Origin: Thaumasiovibrio subtropicus | GTDB taxonomy: Bacteria; Pseudomonadota; Gammaproteobacteria; Enterobacterales; Vibrionaceae | Assembly: GCF_019703835.1 (NCBI RefSeq) | Contig: NZ_AP023055.1 | Coordinates: 1,178,001 to 1,242,000 of the forward strand | Direction of reading: 5' to 3' | DNA length: 64,000 bases | Shown: piece after piece, positions 34,655 to 43,778 of the stretch | Layout: the number at the start of each line of letters is the position of its first letter | Numbering within the stretch: the stretch's first letter is position 1 | The notes under the pieces: model-generated | The model's input: the letters and a program-made list of their open reading frames with translations, nothing else | The model's database searches: none | What the model was told of the DNA's origin: nothing | Translations under genes and position numbers: made by a program

Positions 34655-35680
34655 TTAGCTCACCAGTGCAATCAAATAATGGCTATCAACCACGCCATGA
34701 ATGTGTAGGTTCTCTTTTTCAGAAAAGATGACCGCCTCTTTTTCGGCAACGCGGATTTTACCATTTACCCAAAGTTCGCCTTCGGTCACCAACAGTAACT
34801 GCCCTTCAAACACATTGTGACGGTTGATCCCCCCTGCTGGGACTTCAGCAAAGCAATAATCTGCGGCGTCGAACGCGTTGAAGGCGTTTTCGTCACGAAT
34901 AAGATGCGGAAAGGTCGTGGTAAATGGCTGACACGCTTTGAACTCAAGATGATCTTCATCATTATCACGGCTGTGTAGCCAAAACTCTGCATCAAACTCA
35001 ACCAGCGATTGCATCTGAGTCAAGGCTTCAAGACACATGCCACGCAACGGCATAAAGATTTGATTGCTATCAATACGCAACGCTTGACCAGGCCCGACAT
35101 GGCAGAGGTTTAATAGGTAGACGTTTAAGATACCGGCATCCAGCGGACGACCTTGCATGTCATACTCTTCCACCACCTTGTGGAGCCAATAGTCAGGATG
35201 GTCTTCACTGATGCGCCCTTCACGGTAGGCAGGCATACTCTCAGCAAGAATCGGATCTATCCAATTGTAAAGATCCGCAATACTCGCTTTCATGATATGG
35301 GCGTAAACGCCCTCAACGCCAAATAGGTAGAGCACATCGGCAAGGGGCTTGAGTGAATCATGCTCACGGAACAGTACCTCGACTTCCAATGCGGGTCGGA
35401 AACCATAAAGGATGTGGGTCATATTAAGCCCAACGACCCAGCTATAGGCGATGCTCTTGTGGTCAAGGCACTCAAAAAAGAAACTCCCTTGCGGGCCGCC
35501 GATATCATTCACACGCAATGTTTGCGTACTAAATCGCGAATCAAACACTTCCAGAGGCTGGGTCAGGGCCTCCTCAGACTCTTCTAATTGTTTTGCCTTA
35601 CGTCCGCTGTAAGCTTTGATACGCAAGCCAGTCAAGTCGATCAAATCAGATCCATAGCTGTTCGCTGCCAAACTACGCAT
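34655..35680 (-). CDS. Degenerate mannose-6-phosphate isomerase-like (type I PMI) protein
   Basis: 341 residues, shorter than usual type I PMI (about 390-400). DAGILNVYLLNLCHVGPGQAL matches the PMI sequence around the central cupin, and the C-terminus (VFEGQLLLVTEGELWVNG) matches its last cupin. The segment after VGPGQAL, which normally holds the histidine and glutamate metal ligands (PxGxxHAY), reads RIDSNQIFMPLRG. The N-terminal metal-binding part is also not recognisable. It may be a non-catalytic homologue. Divergent from deoR-glmS. Confidence 0.55.
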   Translation of the reverse strand: MRSLAANSYGSDLIDLTGLRIKAYSGRKAKQLEESEEALTQPLEVFDSRFSTQTLRVNDIGGPQGSFFFECLDHKSIAYSWVVGLNMTHILYGFRPALEVEVLFREHDSLKPLADVLYLFGVEGVYAHIMKASIADLYNWIDPILAESMPAYREGRISEDHPDYWLHKVVEEYDMQGRPLDAGILNVYLLNLCHVGPGQALRIDSNQIFMPLRGMCLEALTQMQSLVEFDAEFWLHSRDNDEDHLEFKACQPFTTTFPHLIRDENAFNAFDAADYCFAEVPAGGINRHNVFEGQLLLVTEGELWVNGKIRVAEKEAVIFSEKENLHIHGVVDSHYLIALVS

Positions 35681-35941
35681 ATGGCTAGTTCCTTGCTCTG
35701 AGTAGGTGTAGGTACAGTCGCGTATTCTTATTGTGAATACGCCTTTATTTTCATTATGAGTACAGAATTAACGCGACTTTCGCTTTTCGACAAGTAGATA
35801 TAGCCCTGAATGAGTGACAACGAGACAAGCATCACGCCTAAAGACAAAAGCCTGCGACACGTCACGCGGCTTTAATTGACTCTATTAATCTTACGATTGC
35901 GGACTATCTTCAGTGAGTGTGCACTATAAAGCGGCGACACA

Positions 35942-35955
35942 GTGAGAGCGCTCAC
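35942..35955. promoter_or_regulatory. Perfect palindrome upstream of deoR-glmS (CRP-like)
   Basis: GTGAGAGCGCTCAC is a perfect 14-base palindrome followed by ATTTT, close to a CRP site (TGTGA-N6-TCACA). It lies between the divergent ManA-like gene and the deoR-glmS operon. The rest of 35681-36119 shows no gene. Confidence 0.45.
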
Positions 35956-36119
35956 ATTTTCAGCTTATTAAAAACAGACACGCCATTGAACTTATACTCC
36001 ATTGGAATGGACTCATCGTTTTCTGCGCCAAACTTTTTTACCACATAGCTATTTATTGCTAGACAGTCTAAATTTCATTTTGATAGCATTGAACCTTCAA
36101 TTCGAAAGATAAAAGAAAG

Positions 36120-36896
36120 ATGACAAAGAGAAACACGCAGCAACGCCGCCACAACATCGTCGCCTATGTCAATGAAAAGCAAGAAGTCAGTGTCGATGGA
36201 CTCGCTAAACACTTTGCTACCAGCGAAGTTACGATTCGTAAAGATCTCGCCGAACTTGAAAAAAGTGGTCTTCTACTGCGACGCTTTGGCGGCGCTGTCG
36301 CGATGCCGCAAGAACTCATCAATCATGAAAATTGCGAACAAGTTTCAAAACGAAAGTTGTCGATTGCAAAATGCGCAGCCAGTCTCATTCGCGACCACAA
36401 TCGCATCATCATCGACAGTGGCAGCACCACAGCAAGCCTCATCTATCAGCTAGAAGAGAAGCATGGCCTCGTTGTCATGACAAATTCTCTCAATGTCGCT
36501 AACGCCCTGAATGAAGTGGAAAATGACATCACATTATTGATGACAGGCGGCACATGGGACCCACACTCAGAAGCATTTCAAGGGCAAGTCGCGGAATCCG
36601 TTTTGCGCTCTTACGACTTCGACCAACTCTTTATTGGCGCAGATGGCATCGATCTTGAAAGAGGGACTACAACCTTCAACGAGCTAATTGGTTTAAGTCG
36701 GGTAATGGCAGAAGTCTCTCGCCAAGTCATTGTCATGGTGGAGTCCGAAAAGATAGGCCGTCGCATTCCCAATCTCGAATTAGCCTTTGAACACATTCAC
36801 ACTTTAGTGACTGACAACGAGCTCACTAAGGAATACAAAACAAAACTAGAAAAGATGGGCGTGAAAGTCATTTGCGCACCAGACACTCAGGATTAG
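36120..36896 (+). CDS. DeoR-family regulator of glmS
   Basis: 258 residues. Winged helix (VSVDGLAKHFATSEVTIRKDLAELEKSG), followed by the DeoR effector domain (IDSGSTTASLIYQL, VMTNSLNVANAL, MTGGTWDPHSEAF, LFIGADGID). This gene order, DeoR then glmS, is usual in vibrios; the regulator probably senses an amino-sugar phosphate. Its stop lies 12 bases before the glmS start, so the two genes form an operon. Confidence 0.85.
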   Translation: MTKRNTQQRRHNIVAYVNEKQEVSVDGLAKHFATSEVTIRKDLAELEKSGLLLRRFGGAVAMPQELINHENCEQVSKRKLSIAKCAASLIRDHNRIIIDSGSTTASLIYQLEEKHGLVVMTNSLNVANALNEVENDITLLMTGGTWDPHSEAFQGQVAESVLRSYDFDQLFIGADGIDLERGTTTFNELIGLSRVMAEVSRQVIVMVESEKIGRRIPNLELAFEHIHTLVTDNELTKEYKTKLEKMGVKVICAPDTQD

Positions 36897-36907
36897 GAGA
36901 TACAACT

Positions 36908-38740
36908 ATGTGTGGAATCGTCGGCGCAGTCGCGCAACGTGACGTTGCGGAAATACTGTTAGAAGGGTTACGCCGCTTGGAGTATCGCGGTTACGATTCG
37001 GCAGGCATTGCCGTCACTACCCCAGAAGGGGAACTTAAGCGTCTTCGTCGCTTAGGTAAAGTACAAGAGCTGACCGATGCGGTTCACAGCCAACCAATGG
37101 CGGGGGGCACAGGAATCGCACATACGCGTTGGGCGACACATGGCGAACCTTCTGAAGCCAATGCACACCCGCATATGTCAGGGAGTGATATCGCCGTCGT
37201 GCACAATGGCATCATCGAGAACCATGAAGCGCTACGTGAATCATTAAAAGAAGCGGGCTATGCCTTCACATCACAAACTGACACAGAAGTGATTGCACAC
37301 CTCGTTGATCTGGAACTCACTCGTCACGACACCTTGCTTAGCGCCGTACAGGCTACAGTGAAACAGCTCGAAGGTGCGTACGGCACGGTGGTAATGGATA
37401 GACGAGACCCAAGTCGCGTCGTCGTCGCCCGTTCGGGTAGCCCATTAGTGATCGGTTACGGCATGGGTGAGCACTTTATCGCCTCTGACCAACTCGCCCT
37501 ACTCCCCGTTACCCGGCGTTTCGCCTTTTTAGAAGAAGGCGATGTTGCAGAGGTCACGCGTTTCGATGTCAACATTTTTGATGTAAACGGCGACCCCGTC
37601 ACACGTGATGTAAAAGAGAGTGAAGTCTCACACGATGCGGGCGATAAGGGGCAATATCGCCATTACATGATGAAAGAAATTCACGAGCAACCTGTCGCGC
37701 TGCAACGTACCTTGGAAGGTCGCATCGCCAATGGACACGTTGTCGCATCCGCGTTTGGCGAGAATGCCGAAGCCTTACTTAAAGACGTGAAACATGTGCA
37801 AATCATCGCCTGCGGTACCAGCTACCATGCGGGTCTCGTTGCACGCTACTGGTTCGAACAATGGGCAGGTGTGAGCTGTAACGTCGAAATCGCATCCGAG
37901 TTCCGCTATCGCCGCTCTCATGTGTTTGAAAACAGCCTTCTCGTGACAATTTCACAATCAGGTGAAACCGCCGATACGCTTGCTGCACTCCGCCTTGCTA
38001 AGGAAATGGGTTACATGGCGAGCCTAACGATCTGTAACGTACCCGGCTCATCGCTGGTCCGTGAATCAGACATGGCATACATGATGAAAGCGGGCGCTGA
38101 GATTGGTGTCGCCTCGACCAAAGCCTTTACAGTGCAGTTAGCCGGTCTCCTCATGCTTGTCGGTGCCATTGGCCGCCACAACGCGTTGGACGCACAGACA
38201 GAGCATGCGCTGGTTTCTGCACTACAGAGCTTACCTGCAAAACTAGAGCAGACCTTGGCGATGGCAGAAGACATTGAAGCACTCGCAGAAGACTTTGCTG
38301 ATAAACATCATTCACTGTTCCTAGGGCGTGGTGAGCAATCACCGATTGCGATGGAAGGGGCATTGAAGCTCAAAGAAATCTCCTACATTCATGCCGAAGC
38401 CTATGCCGCTGGCGAGCTTAAGCACGGCCCTCTCGCCCTCATCGATGCGGAAATGCCCGTCATTGTCGTCGCGCCAAACAATGAGTTGTTAGAAAAGCTG
38501 AAATCGAACGTCGAAGAAGTGCGCGCACGCGGTGGATTGATGTACGTTTTCGCCGATACCAATGCGCATTTCAGCAGTGATGACACCATGAAAGTGCTTA
38601 ACGTCCCACACTGTGATGAGTTTATTGCTCCTATTGTCTACACCCTGCCCTTGCAGCTCTTGTCTTATTACGTTGCACTCATCAAAGGTACTGATGTCGA
38701 TCAACCACGAAATCTCGCGAAAAGCGTAACAGTAGAGTAA
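36908..38740 (+). CDS. glmS: Glutamine-fructose-6-phosphate aminotransferase
   Basis: 610 residues from ATG 36908 (AGGAG 8 bases upstream). The start gives MCGIVGAV with the catalytic cysteine exposed after removal of Met. Glutaminase domain (RRLEYRGYDSAGIA, HTRWATHG, HNGIIEN), then two SIS isomerase domains (IIACGTSYHAG, TISQSGETADTL, FLGRGEQSPIAMEGALKLKE start FLGRGEQ, AGELKHGPLALI), ending AKSVTVE. It makes glucosamine-6-P for the cell wall. The second gene of an operon with a DeoR regulator. Confidence 0.97.
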   Translation: MCGIVGAVAQRDVAEILLEGLRRLEYRGYDSAGIAVTTPEGELKRLRRLGKVQELTDAVHSQPMAGGTGIAHTRWATHGEPSEANAHPHMSGSDIAVVHNGIIENHEALRESLKEAGYAFTSQTDTEVIAHLVDLELTRHDTLLSAVQATVKQLEGAYGTVVMDRRDPSRVVVARSGSPLVIGYGMGEHFIASDQLALLPVTRRFAFLEEGDVAEVTRFDVNIFDVNGDPVTRDVKESEVSHDAGDKGQYRHYMMKEIHEQPVALQRTLEGRIANGHVVASAFGENAEALLKDVKHVQIIACGTSYHAGLVARYWFEQWAGVSCNVEIASEFRYRRSHVFENSLLVTISQSGETADTLAALRLAKEMGYMASLTICNVPGSSLVRESDMAYMMKAGAEIGVASTKAFTVQLAGLLMLVGAIGRHNALDAQTEHALVSALQSLPAKLEQTLAMAEDIEALAEDFADKHHSLFLGRGEQSPIAMEGALKLKEISYIHAEAYAAGELKHGPLALIDAEMPVIVVAPNNELLEKLKSNVEEVRARGGLMYVFADTNAHFSSDDTMKVLNVPHCDEFIAPIVYTLPLQLLSYYVALIKGTDVDQPRNLAKSVTVE

Positions 38741-38820
38741 ACAGGTATAAGCAAACCTTGGTGATTGTCGGAAGACAATAAAGTTTGAACATTAACAATA
38801 AATATTGATCGTTTTTTAAC

Positions 38821-38857
38821 CTCCTGCTATCGCTAGCTTAGTCGGAGGTTTTTTTAT
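38821..38857 (+). terminator. glmS terminator
   Basis: CCTCC (38821-38825) pairs with GGAGG (38845-38849), an inner GCTA/TAGC stem extends it, and seven T follow. Confidence 0.8.
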
Positions 38858-38919
38858 GTCAGATGCAGGTAAGCCACTACATTTCAATGAATATACAAAT
38901 AACCCCATGATTGTATCCC

Positions 38920-39342
38920 TTAATGAACCCAATCTTCGAGGTTTAAACCAGTAACTCGATTAAACTCTCTTGTGTTGTTAGTAACAACAACACAGCCTGT
39001 TGCAATTGCGTGTCCCGCGATAGCCGTATCGTTATTGCCGATAGGTGTACCTTTTGCCATTAGGTCGCGCTTAACTTCTGTAGTGGCGTCTACTGCTGCT
39101 TTATCCCAAGGTAATATCTCATCAACTCGCTTAAGAAATTCTTCTACAAGTACCGCATGTTTAGGAGACGCTTTTTTACCAAGTAACCCGTATTGCATTT
39201 CTTGGTAGGTGATAGTCGAAATCACAATTCTATGTTGCTTACCAACAACTGCTTGGAGCTTTTGTAAAAGCTCAATTGGTTGCTCTCTCATAATGAATGA
39301 GCAGATACAAGTATCGAGCATGTAGTTGATCTTTTTATTCAA
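38920..39342 (-). CDS. vapC: VapC-type PIN-domain toxin
   Basis: 140 residues. PIN-domain acidic residues: Asp10 (YMLDTCICS), Glu48 (TYQEMQYG) and Asp105 (IGNNDTAIAGHA). It would be an RNase, usually cutting initiator tRNA or rRNA, held in check by the VapB partner. Overlaps vapB by 8 bases. Confidence 0.92.
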   Translation of the reverse strand: MNKKINYMLDTCICSFIMREQPIELLQKLQAVVGKQHRIVISTITYQEMQYGLLGKKASPKHAVLVEEFLKRVDEILPWDKAAVDATTEVKRDLMAKGTPIGNNDTAIAGHAIATGCVVVTNNTREFNRVTGLNLEDWVH

Positions 39343-39568
39343 AGTTAAATCGCCCTTCGTCTGTCACTACATCTTCACGGCTGGCCATAAAGTCTTTATC
39401 AGCTTTATCTTGCTCCCCGAACGACAGCCAATCAGGGCGAGCTGGGCGCAAAGTGATTACATCGCCTTCTTTGTGAATTTCTAGTTCGTTCACACCATCG
39501 AACTCAAACTCTTTAGGCAAACGAACCGCTTGATTCTTGCCATTTTTAAATATTGATACCGTTCTCAT
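39335..39568 (-). CDS. vapB: VapB-type antitoxin (AbrB fold)
   Basis: 77 residues from ATG 39568. MRTVSIFKNGKNQAVRLPKEFEF is the classic VapB start (swapped-hairpin DNA-binding domain; shown as NGKNQAVRLPKE); the C-terminal half binds the toxin. The longer ORF start at 39589 would overlap the operator. It autoregulates through inverted repeats just upstream. Confidence 0.92.
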   Translation of the reverse strand: MRTVSIFKNGKNQAVRLPKEFEFDGVNELEIHKEGDVITLRPARPDWLSFGEQDKADKDFMASREDVVTDEGRFNFE

Positions 39569-39584
39569 AACACCCTCACACACT

Positions 39585-39643
39585 GACATATGCCCAACAT
39601 GTGATTAGTATGAATACCAACCAGCATATGTCAAGCATATGCC
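39585..39643. promoter_or_regulatory. VapB operator repeats
   Basis: GACATATGC (39585-39593), GCATATGTC (39624-39632, its reverse complement) and GCATATGCC (39635-39643) surround the vapBC promoter. Confidence 0.6.
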
Positions 39644-39774
39644 TTGTATTTATAGAGCTAGCTTAAACAAATTTTCATCTGATTTTCACTCACATCAATG
39701 TATCCCAACTGGTAAGACCCCACTTCCCTAGACACTTAATAGTTATATAATTCAGCAAACTATGAGGTGTTGTT

Positions 39775-40068
39775 ATGAGCGGAAAACGCTACACAGAAGA
39801 GTTCAAAATCCAAGCCGTTGAACAAGTCACTAAGCACGGTCATACACTTAACTCAACCGCTGAGCGGTTGGGAGTGAGCTACAAATCGCTTTGCGACTGG
39901 GTTAAAAGATATGAAAAGCCTGCAGAGCAACGACAGCAAGAAGATGATCATAACGCTGAGCTCAGGAAGCTAAAAGCCGAGCTTAAGCGGGTGACCATGG
40001 AAAGGGACATATTAAAGGAAGCCGCCGTGTACTTTGCCGGGGAGTCAAAGAAAAGTACACGTTCATAA
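39775..40068 (+). CDS. IS3-family transposase OrfA
   Basis: 97 residues. KRYTEEFKIQAVEQVTKHGHTLNSTAERLGVSYKSLCDWVKRY, shown by its starts KRYTEEFKIQAV and AERLGVSYKSL, is the IS3 helix-turn-helix. A leucine-zipper-like tail (LRKLKAELKRVTMERDILK) follows. The A-rich AAAGAAAAG near its end may be the -1 frameshift site that fuses it to OrfB. Confidence 0.92.
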   Translation: MSGKRYTEEFKIQAVEQVTKHGHTLNSTAERLGVSYKSLCDWVKRYEKPAEQRQQEDDHNAELRKLKAELKRVTMERDILKEAAVYFAGESKKSTRS

Positions 40069-40091
40069 GCGAGCGACTTCAGCGATACCCT

Positions 40092-40925
40092 TTGAAAGTG
40101 ATGTGCCAAATCCTTGAAATCCAACGTAGTGGATTCTATGCGTGGCAGCGCAAGCCACTGAGTTGTCGCGCGAAAGAGGATCAACGTTTACTCGGTAAAA
40201 TTAAGCAGTTTTGGCTTGAGAGTGGATGTGTTTATGGCTATCGCAATATCACTATCGATCTTCGAAGTGATGGTGAATCTTGTGGAAAGAACAGGGTTTA
40301 TCGCTTGATGAAGCAAGCCAATATAAAAGCGGTGCGAGGCTATAAGCGCCACTTAGGCTTTGGTCGAGGTAAGCCTCATGTCGCCGCTCCAAACGTCCTA
40401 GACAGGGGATTTAACGTTGATAAGCCAGACCGAGCTTGGGTAACTGATTTCACCTACATCCGGACGCACGAAGGATGGCTATACTTGACGGTTGTCATCG
40501 ACTTATTTTCTCGGAAAGTGGTTGGTTGGACAATGAAAAGTAGTCCCAAATCTGACCTAGTCATCGATGCATTGTTGATGGCTATTTGGCGTAGAAGACC
40601 CAAAAGCAAGGTTCTGATCCACTCTGATCAAGGGGTTCAATATACGTCGGATGATTGGAAGAGCTTCCTGAAAGTGCACAATATGGAAATCAGCAAGAGT
40701 CGAAAAGGAAACTGCCATGACAATGCTGTTGCTGAAAGCTCTTTCTCTCTGCTTAAGAAAGATCGAGTAAAGAAAAGAATCTACAAAACCCGCGCTGAAG
40801 CGCGCTCAGAGATATTTGATTATATCGAGTGTTTTTACAATCCCAGACGAAATAATGGTACTAATGGTGGACTGTCACCAAATGACTATGAAAGACAGTT
40901 TTTTCAGAAGCTTGAGAGTGTATAG
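40092..40925 (+). CDS. IS3-family transposase OrfB (DDE integrase)
   Basis: 277 residues as an independent frame; in the fused product it would begin upstream, before MCQILEIQRSGFYAW. Catalytic triad Asp119 (WVTDFTYI), Asp179 (HSDQG) and Glu215 (NAVAESSF) with the D-D-35-E spacing. All residues are present, so the enzyme looks intact. Confidence 0.93.
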   Translation: MKVMCQILEIQRSGFYAWQRKPLSCRAKEDQRLLGKIKQFWLESGCVYGYRNITIDLRSDGESCGKNRVYRLMKQANIKAVRGYKRHLGFGRGKPHVAAPNVLDRGFNVDKPDRAWVTDFTYIRTHEGWLYLTVVIDLFSRKVVGWTMKSSPKSDLVIDALLMAIWRRRPKSKVLIHSDQGVQYTSDDWKSFLKVHNMEISKSRKGNCHDNAVAESSFSLLKKDRVKKRIYKTRAEARSEIFDYIECFYNPRRNNGTNGGLSPNDYERQFFQKLESV

Positions 40926-41104
40926 AGTTCTGGGGGCTTTCCACATGATGTGAAATATGCGGCTCATGATTTTTGTGATGATGCCCTGTTTTGACTAGTT
41001 AAAGTTAATCACCTCATATTAAATATGGTAGGTTATACGGACATAAGTTTAAGGATGTTGTGCGGAAAAAACGTATATAGAGCGTGAAGTGTTTAGGGTG
41101 AATA

Positions 41105-41557
41105 GTGGATATCGATAATTACTCTCAAGAGTTAGCAAAAGCTATCTCTTCATACCTAATTGATCATCAAGAATTCTTTTCAAAATACGAAATTCTGGCA
41201 TTTGATGTTGGCTGCTTCCCATGGCATGGCTGCTTCGAACTAAGCTTTCTAACATCAAGCGACAAATTGGAAGATAAATACGATATCGCCAATTGGAAGC
41301 TGTACGCATTCAATCATGAGCTTTTACCTCCTAGCCCTTATTTAGACAGGCTAGGTCAGGAGATGTTGGAAAATTATTCCAGTTCAGACGAACGTTCTGA
41401 TCTGACTTTAAGATTACTATGTGCAACTGCGAAAGCAGCCATGTCTACTCTAGTTAGAGGCTCAATTGGGCAGTATAATCTTCATGATAATTTTAAAGTA
41501 ACTGTCTTTGACCCAGACGCAAGCGATCAAGAAAACTTCTGTTTAGCACACAGTTAA
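41105..41557 (+). CDS. Hypothetical protein
   Basis: 150 residues from a GTG with AGGGTG upstream. No family recognised. Acidic and aromatic, without signal peptide or membrane segments; the WKLYAFNHELLP and LTLRLLCATAKAAM stretches suggest an alpha-beta fold like small immunity-type proteins, but that is only an impression. First of a series of small genes behind the insertion sequence. Confidence 0.6.
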   Translation: MDIDNYSQELAKAISSYLIDHQEFFSKYEILAFDVGCFPWHGCFELSFLTSSDKLEDKYDIANWKLYAFNHELLPPSPYLDRLGQEMLENYSSSDERSDLTLRLLCATAKAAMSTLVRGSIGQYNLHDNFKVTVFDPDASDQENFCLAHS

Positions 41558-41593
41558 TGGAACGTTGCTATTTCGTAAACAAGGAACTTTACA

Positions 41594-41809
41594 ATGAAAA
41601 AACTGTTTTGGTGGAACCTCACCGTTCAAGAAAAGATGAAGCGTTCATTCGTACTCACCCCGATTACAGGGATCCTACTCTTTTTATTGCTCAACGACGC
41701 TGACCTATCTGGGCTGAAAATCTCAGCAATCGTAGCAATCGGTATGATGCTCATGCTCCTTCAAGGACTGTATTACAAAAGAAAGCTGACTAAAAACAAC
41801 GTACAATGA
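41594..41809 (+). CDS. Small two-helix membrane protein
   Basis: 71 residues with two hydrophobic segments (FVLTPITGILLFLLL and ISAIVAIGMMLMLLQGL) and basic ends. AAGGA upstream of ATG. Function unknown. Confidence 0.6.
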   Translation: MKKLFWWNLTVQEKMKRSFVLTPITGILLFLLLNDADLSGLKISAIVAIGMMLMLLQGLYYKRKLTKNNVQ

Positions 41810-41946
41810 CGCGAATCTAAAGTGTATATAGAAGATAACCCGCCTCCATCAAAGCAGTTTTAGAGTCATTTAGTTGAAGCTGCGAACCTGATGGGCAATG
41901 CTCATGCTGATAGATACAAATCAATTCGAAGTGCAGCCACATAATC

Positions 41947-42309
41947 ATGAAAAAGTACTACTGCTGGAAGTGTGACGGAAAATTAATGCCATTTCTCGAA
42001 GAGCATGAATGGGACATTGTTTCGCCACACCTTATGGATGCTAAAATTGCGATTCAGAACTATCGAGAAGAGCATGGGTGCAGCTTGAAGGAGGCGCGAC
42101 TTAACTGTAAGCCTGAAACAACCCATTTATTCGAAGAGCTAACTGGTATGCCGGGTGTCCATTTCGATACAATCTACCAACTCCGCCTAAGCGACTGGGG
42201 CCTGAATGTGGCAACTGTGGTCACCTACTCAGAACAAGAAAAGCAAGTTATTGTGCAAACTGCGGGAAGATGCGCTTTGACAAACTTACATAACAGCCCA
42301 GCGATATAA
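41947..42309 (+). pseudogene. Zinc-ribbon protein gene with a frameshift in a G run
   Basis: The first 83 codons encode a protein that starts CWKCDGKLMPFLEEHEW and continues to TIYQLRLSDWG. After GGGG (42197-42200) the reading frame loses sense. One base more in that run would give PECGNCGHLLRTRKASYCANCG, a CxxC...CxxC zinc ribbon typical of this family's C-terminus, ending at a stop at 42291-42293. So a single-base loss has disrupted the gene, or the base is a sequencing error. Confidence 0.75.
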
Positions 42310-42624
42310 GGTTCCTGATATTCAATATCGCTGGTGACTTCTCACTTCATGGCTTAACTTGGTGAGCGTGAGATCTACGCCATTGAGCCCGATTTTGATG
42401 GCAAGCACCAGAGACATCACGTTTTTTGTGAATGCTAGGGCGTTGATTCTCTACAGAATGCGGTATTATTTGAATACCGCGCATCGCCGATTCCCTGAGT
42501 TGTATATTGTTTGGCGATAATCATTCGATCAGTGAAGGTAATATGCGTTTATCTCATCGTTTATAAATGAATAAATGAGAATATCCGCTAGGACGCGGCA
42601 TTATGATCTAAAAGGAAATGTAGA
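42294..42624. other. Intergenic stretch, no intact gene
   Basis: Contains a short frame remnant (42361-42438, GEREIYAIEPDFDGK) and a GCGGTATT/AATACCGC hairpin (42460-42480). Nothing else is supported. Confidence 0.4.
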
Positions 42625-43053
42625 ATGGAATTCATCATCAGAAATGCTTTAGGGTCAGATGGATTTGGTATCAATGAAGTCTCTAAGCATCTTGGTTATG
42701 CAGAGCTCTCTTCCTCCAGCGCATCGTCAAAGCTCGAAGAGCTACTCAACACTACCCTAGATCAAGTCTATGTTGCAGAAATTGACGGTCATATTATTGG
42801 GTGGTTGCATCTTTCCTATGCTCGCCGACTTGCCTCTGATAATTATTTCGAAATTTGCGGTTTAGTTGTTTCCCCTGATTTTCGAGGTCGTGGTGTAGGT
42901 AAACACTTAGTGCAGTTCGCGCAGGATAAAAATGATGGAAAAATGAGAGTGCGTTGCAATGAGCTTAGGGTGGAATCACATAAATTCTATGAGGCTGTCG
43001 GGTTCCATAGCAACAAACTTCAGCGTGTATTTCAGCATATTCATAGAAAATAG
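42625..43053 (+). CDS. GNAT-family N-acetyltransferase
   Basis: 142 residues, AAGGAAATG upstream. YVAEIDGHIIGWLHL, FEICGLVVSPDFRGRGVGKHLV (shown by VVSPDFRGRGVGKHL, the acetyl-CoA loop) and LRVESHKFYEAVGFH are the GNAT landmarks. Substrate unknown; accessory cargo of this region. Confidence 0.85.
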   Translation: MEFIIRNALGSDGFGINEVSKHLGYAELSSSSASSKLEELLNTTLDQVYVAEIDGHIIGWLHLSYARRLASDNYFEICGLVVSPDFRGRGVGKHLVQFAQDKNDGKMRVRCNELRVESHKFYEAVGFHSNKLQRVFQHIHRK

Positions 43054-43125
43054 CTTAGCAAGGACGCTTAACGCTCGGCGACTTCAATCGCAATCGAAGT
43101 CACTATTAGATACTTGGGAGATCAA

Positions 43126-43674
43126 ATGGATTTATCTTCAAATTTCAGAATGTTGGCGCTATACAACCAGCGCATGAATAAGCAATTGCTTCATGTGTGC
43201 AGTAAGCTGACTCATGAACAGTTACATCAGAATACTCACGCCTTTTTCCCGACAATTATGGCTCACTGGAATCATCTCTTGTTCGGTGACTTAATCATGC
43301 TTCAGCGTCTTGTCGATAACGAGTTAGTGGCAGTCGAACCAGCGGTTCTAGAGAAGTTACCCATTTCTCAGTCAGTTTCTGACACCTTCGTATCGAATCT
43401 GGATGAACTCTTTGCATTACGAGCACTTGTAGACTCAATTTACATTGATATCACGAATCAATTAAGCGCCGATAGTTGTCACCAAGTAGTCAGTTATACG
43501 ACAACCGAAGGACAGAAAATTGAACGAACAGTGGGTGAGTTTTGCCAACATATTTTCAATCATCAAACCCATCACAGAGGTCAGCTAACCTGTCTGTTAA
43601 GTCAGTTTGGTTTAGACTTCGGCTGCACAGACCTGCCTATCATCGTGCCTGAGGGAGCGCGTATATCAGAATGA
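43126..43674 (+). CDS. DinB-family protein
   Basis: 182 residues from ATG 43126 (GGGAG upstream). A four-helix DinB fold is indicated by an N-terminal YNQRMNKQLL, TIMAHWNHLLFGD (His47/His50 region) and HIFNHQTHHRGQ, which holds the C-terminal metal-ligand histidines. DinB/YfiT proteins include metal-dependent thiol transferases; the substrate here is unknown. Confidence 0.82.
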   Translation: MDLSSNFRMLALYNQRMNKQLLHVCSKLTHEQLHQNTHAFFPTIMAHWNHLLFGDLIMLQRLVDNELVAVEPAVLEKLPISQSVSDTFVSNLDELFALRALVDSIYIDITNQLSADSCHQVVSYTTTEGQKIERTVGEFCQHIFNHQTHHRGQLTCLLSQFGLDFGCTDLPIIVPEGARISE

Positions 43675-43778
43675 ACCACAGGAACGCGAGTGTCGATAAA
43701 GTGCGCGTCACGGGCTACGTTTTCATAACCCGCGGCTTTGTTTAAGAAAGTGCCACTCAAGAATCAGGTTGTGCTTTC

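Larger units (their letters stand above)
39710..40943 (+). mobile_element. IS3-family insertion sequence, about 1.23 kb
   Basis: Two overlapping-type transposase frames, flanked by imperfect inverted repeats: left TGGTAAGACCCCACTTC (39710) and right end, read inward, TGGAAAGCCCCCAGAAC (ending 40943); 12 of 17 match. Ends are TG...CA as in IS3. I see no clear target duplication, so the insertion may be old or the ends may be off by a few bases. Confidence 0.75.

Noticed and set aside
39700..39712. Target-site duplication of the IS3 element
   Set aside because: Flanking bases (AAC on the left, CAT on the right) do not match; ends remain tentative.
42361..42438. Short open frame GEREIYAIEPDFDGK before a stop
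   Set aside because: Only about 25 codons with no start or ribosome site; probably a gene remnant, family not recognised.
41100..43700. Small genes as integron cassettes
   Set aside because: The genes (unknown, membrane, zinc ribbon, GNAT, DinB) resemble cassette cargo, but I find no attC-type sites between them and no integrase.
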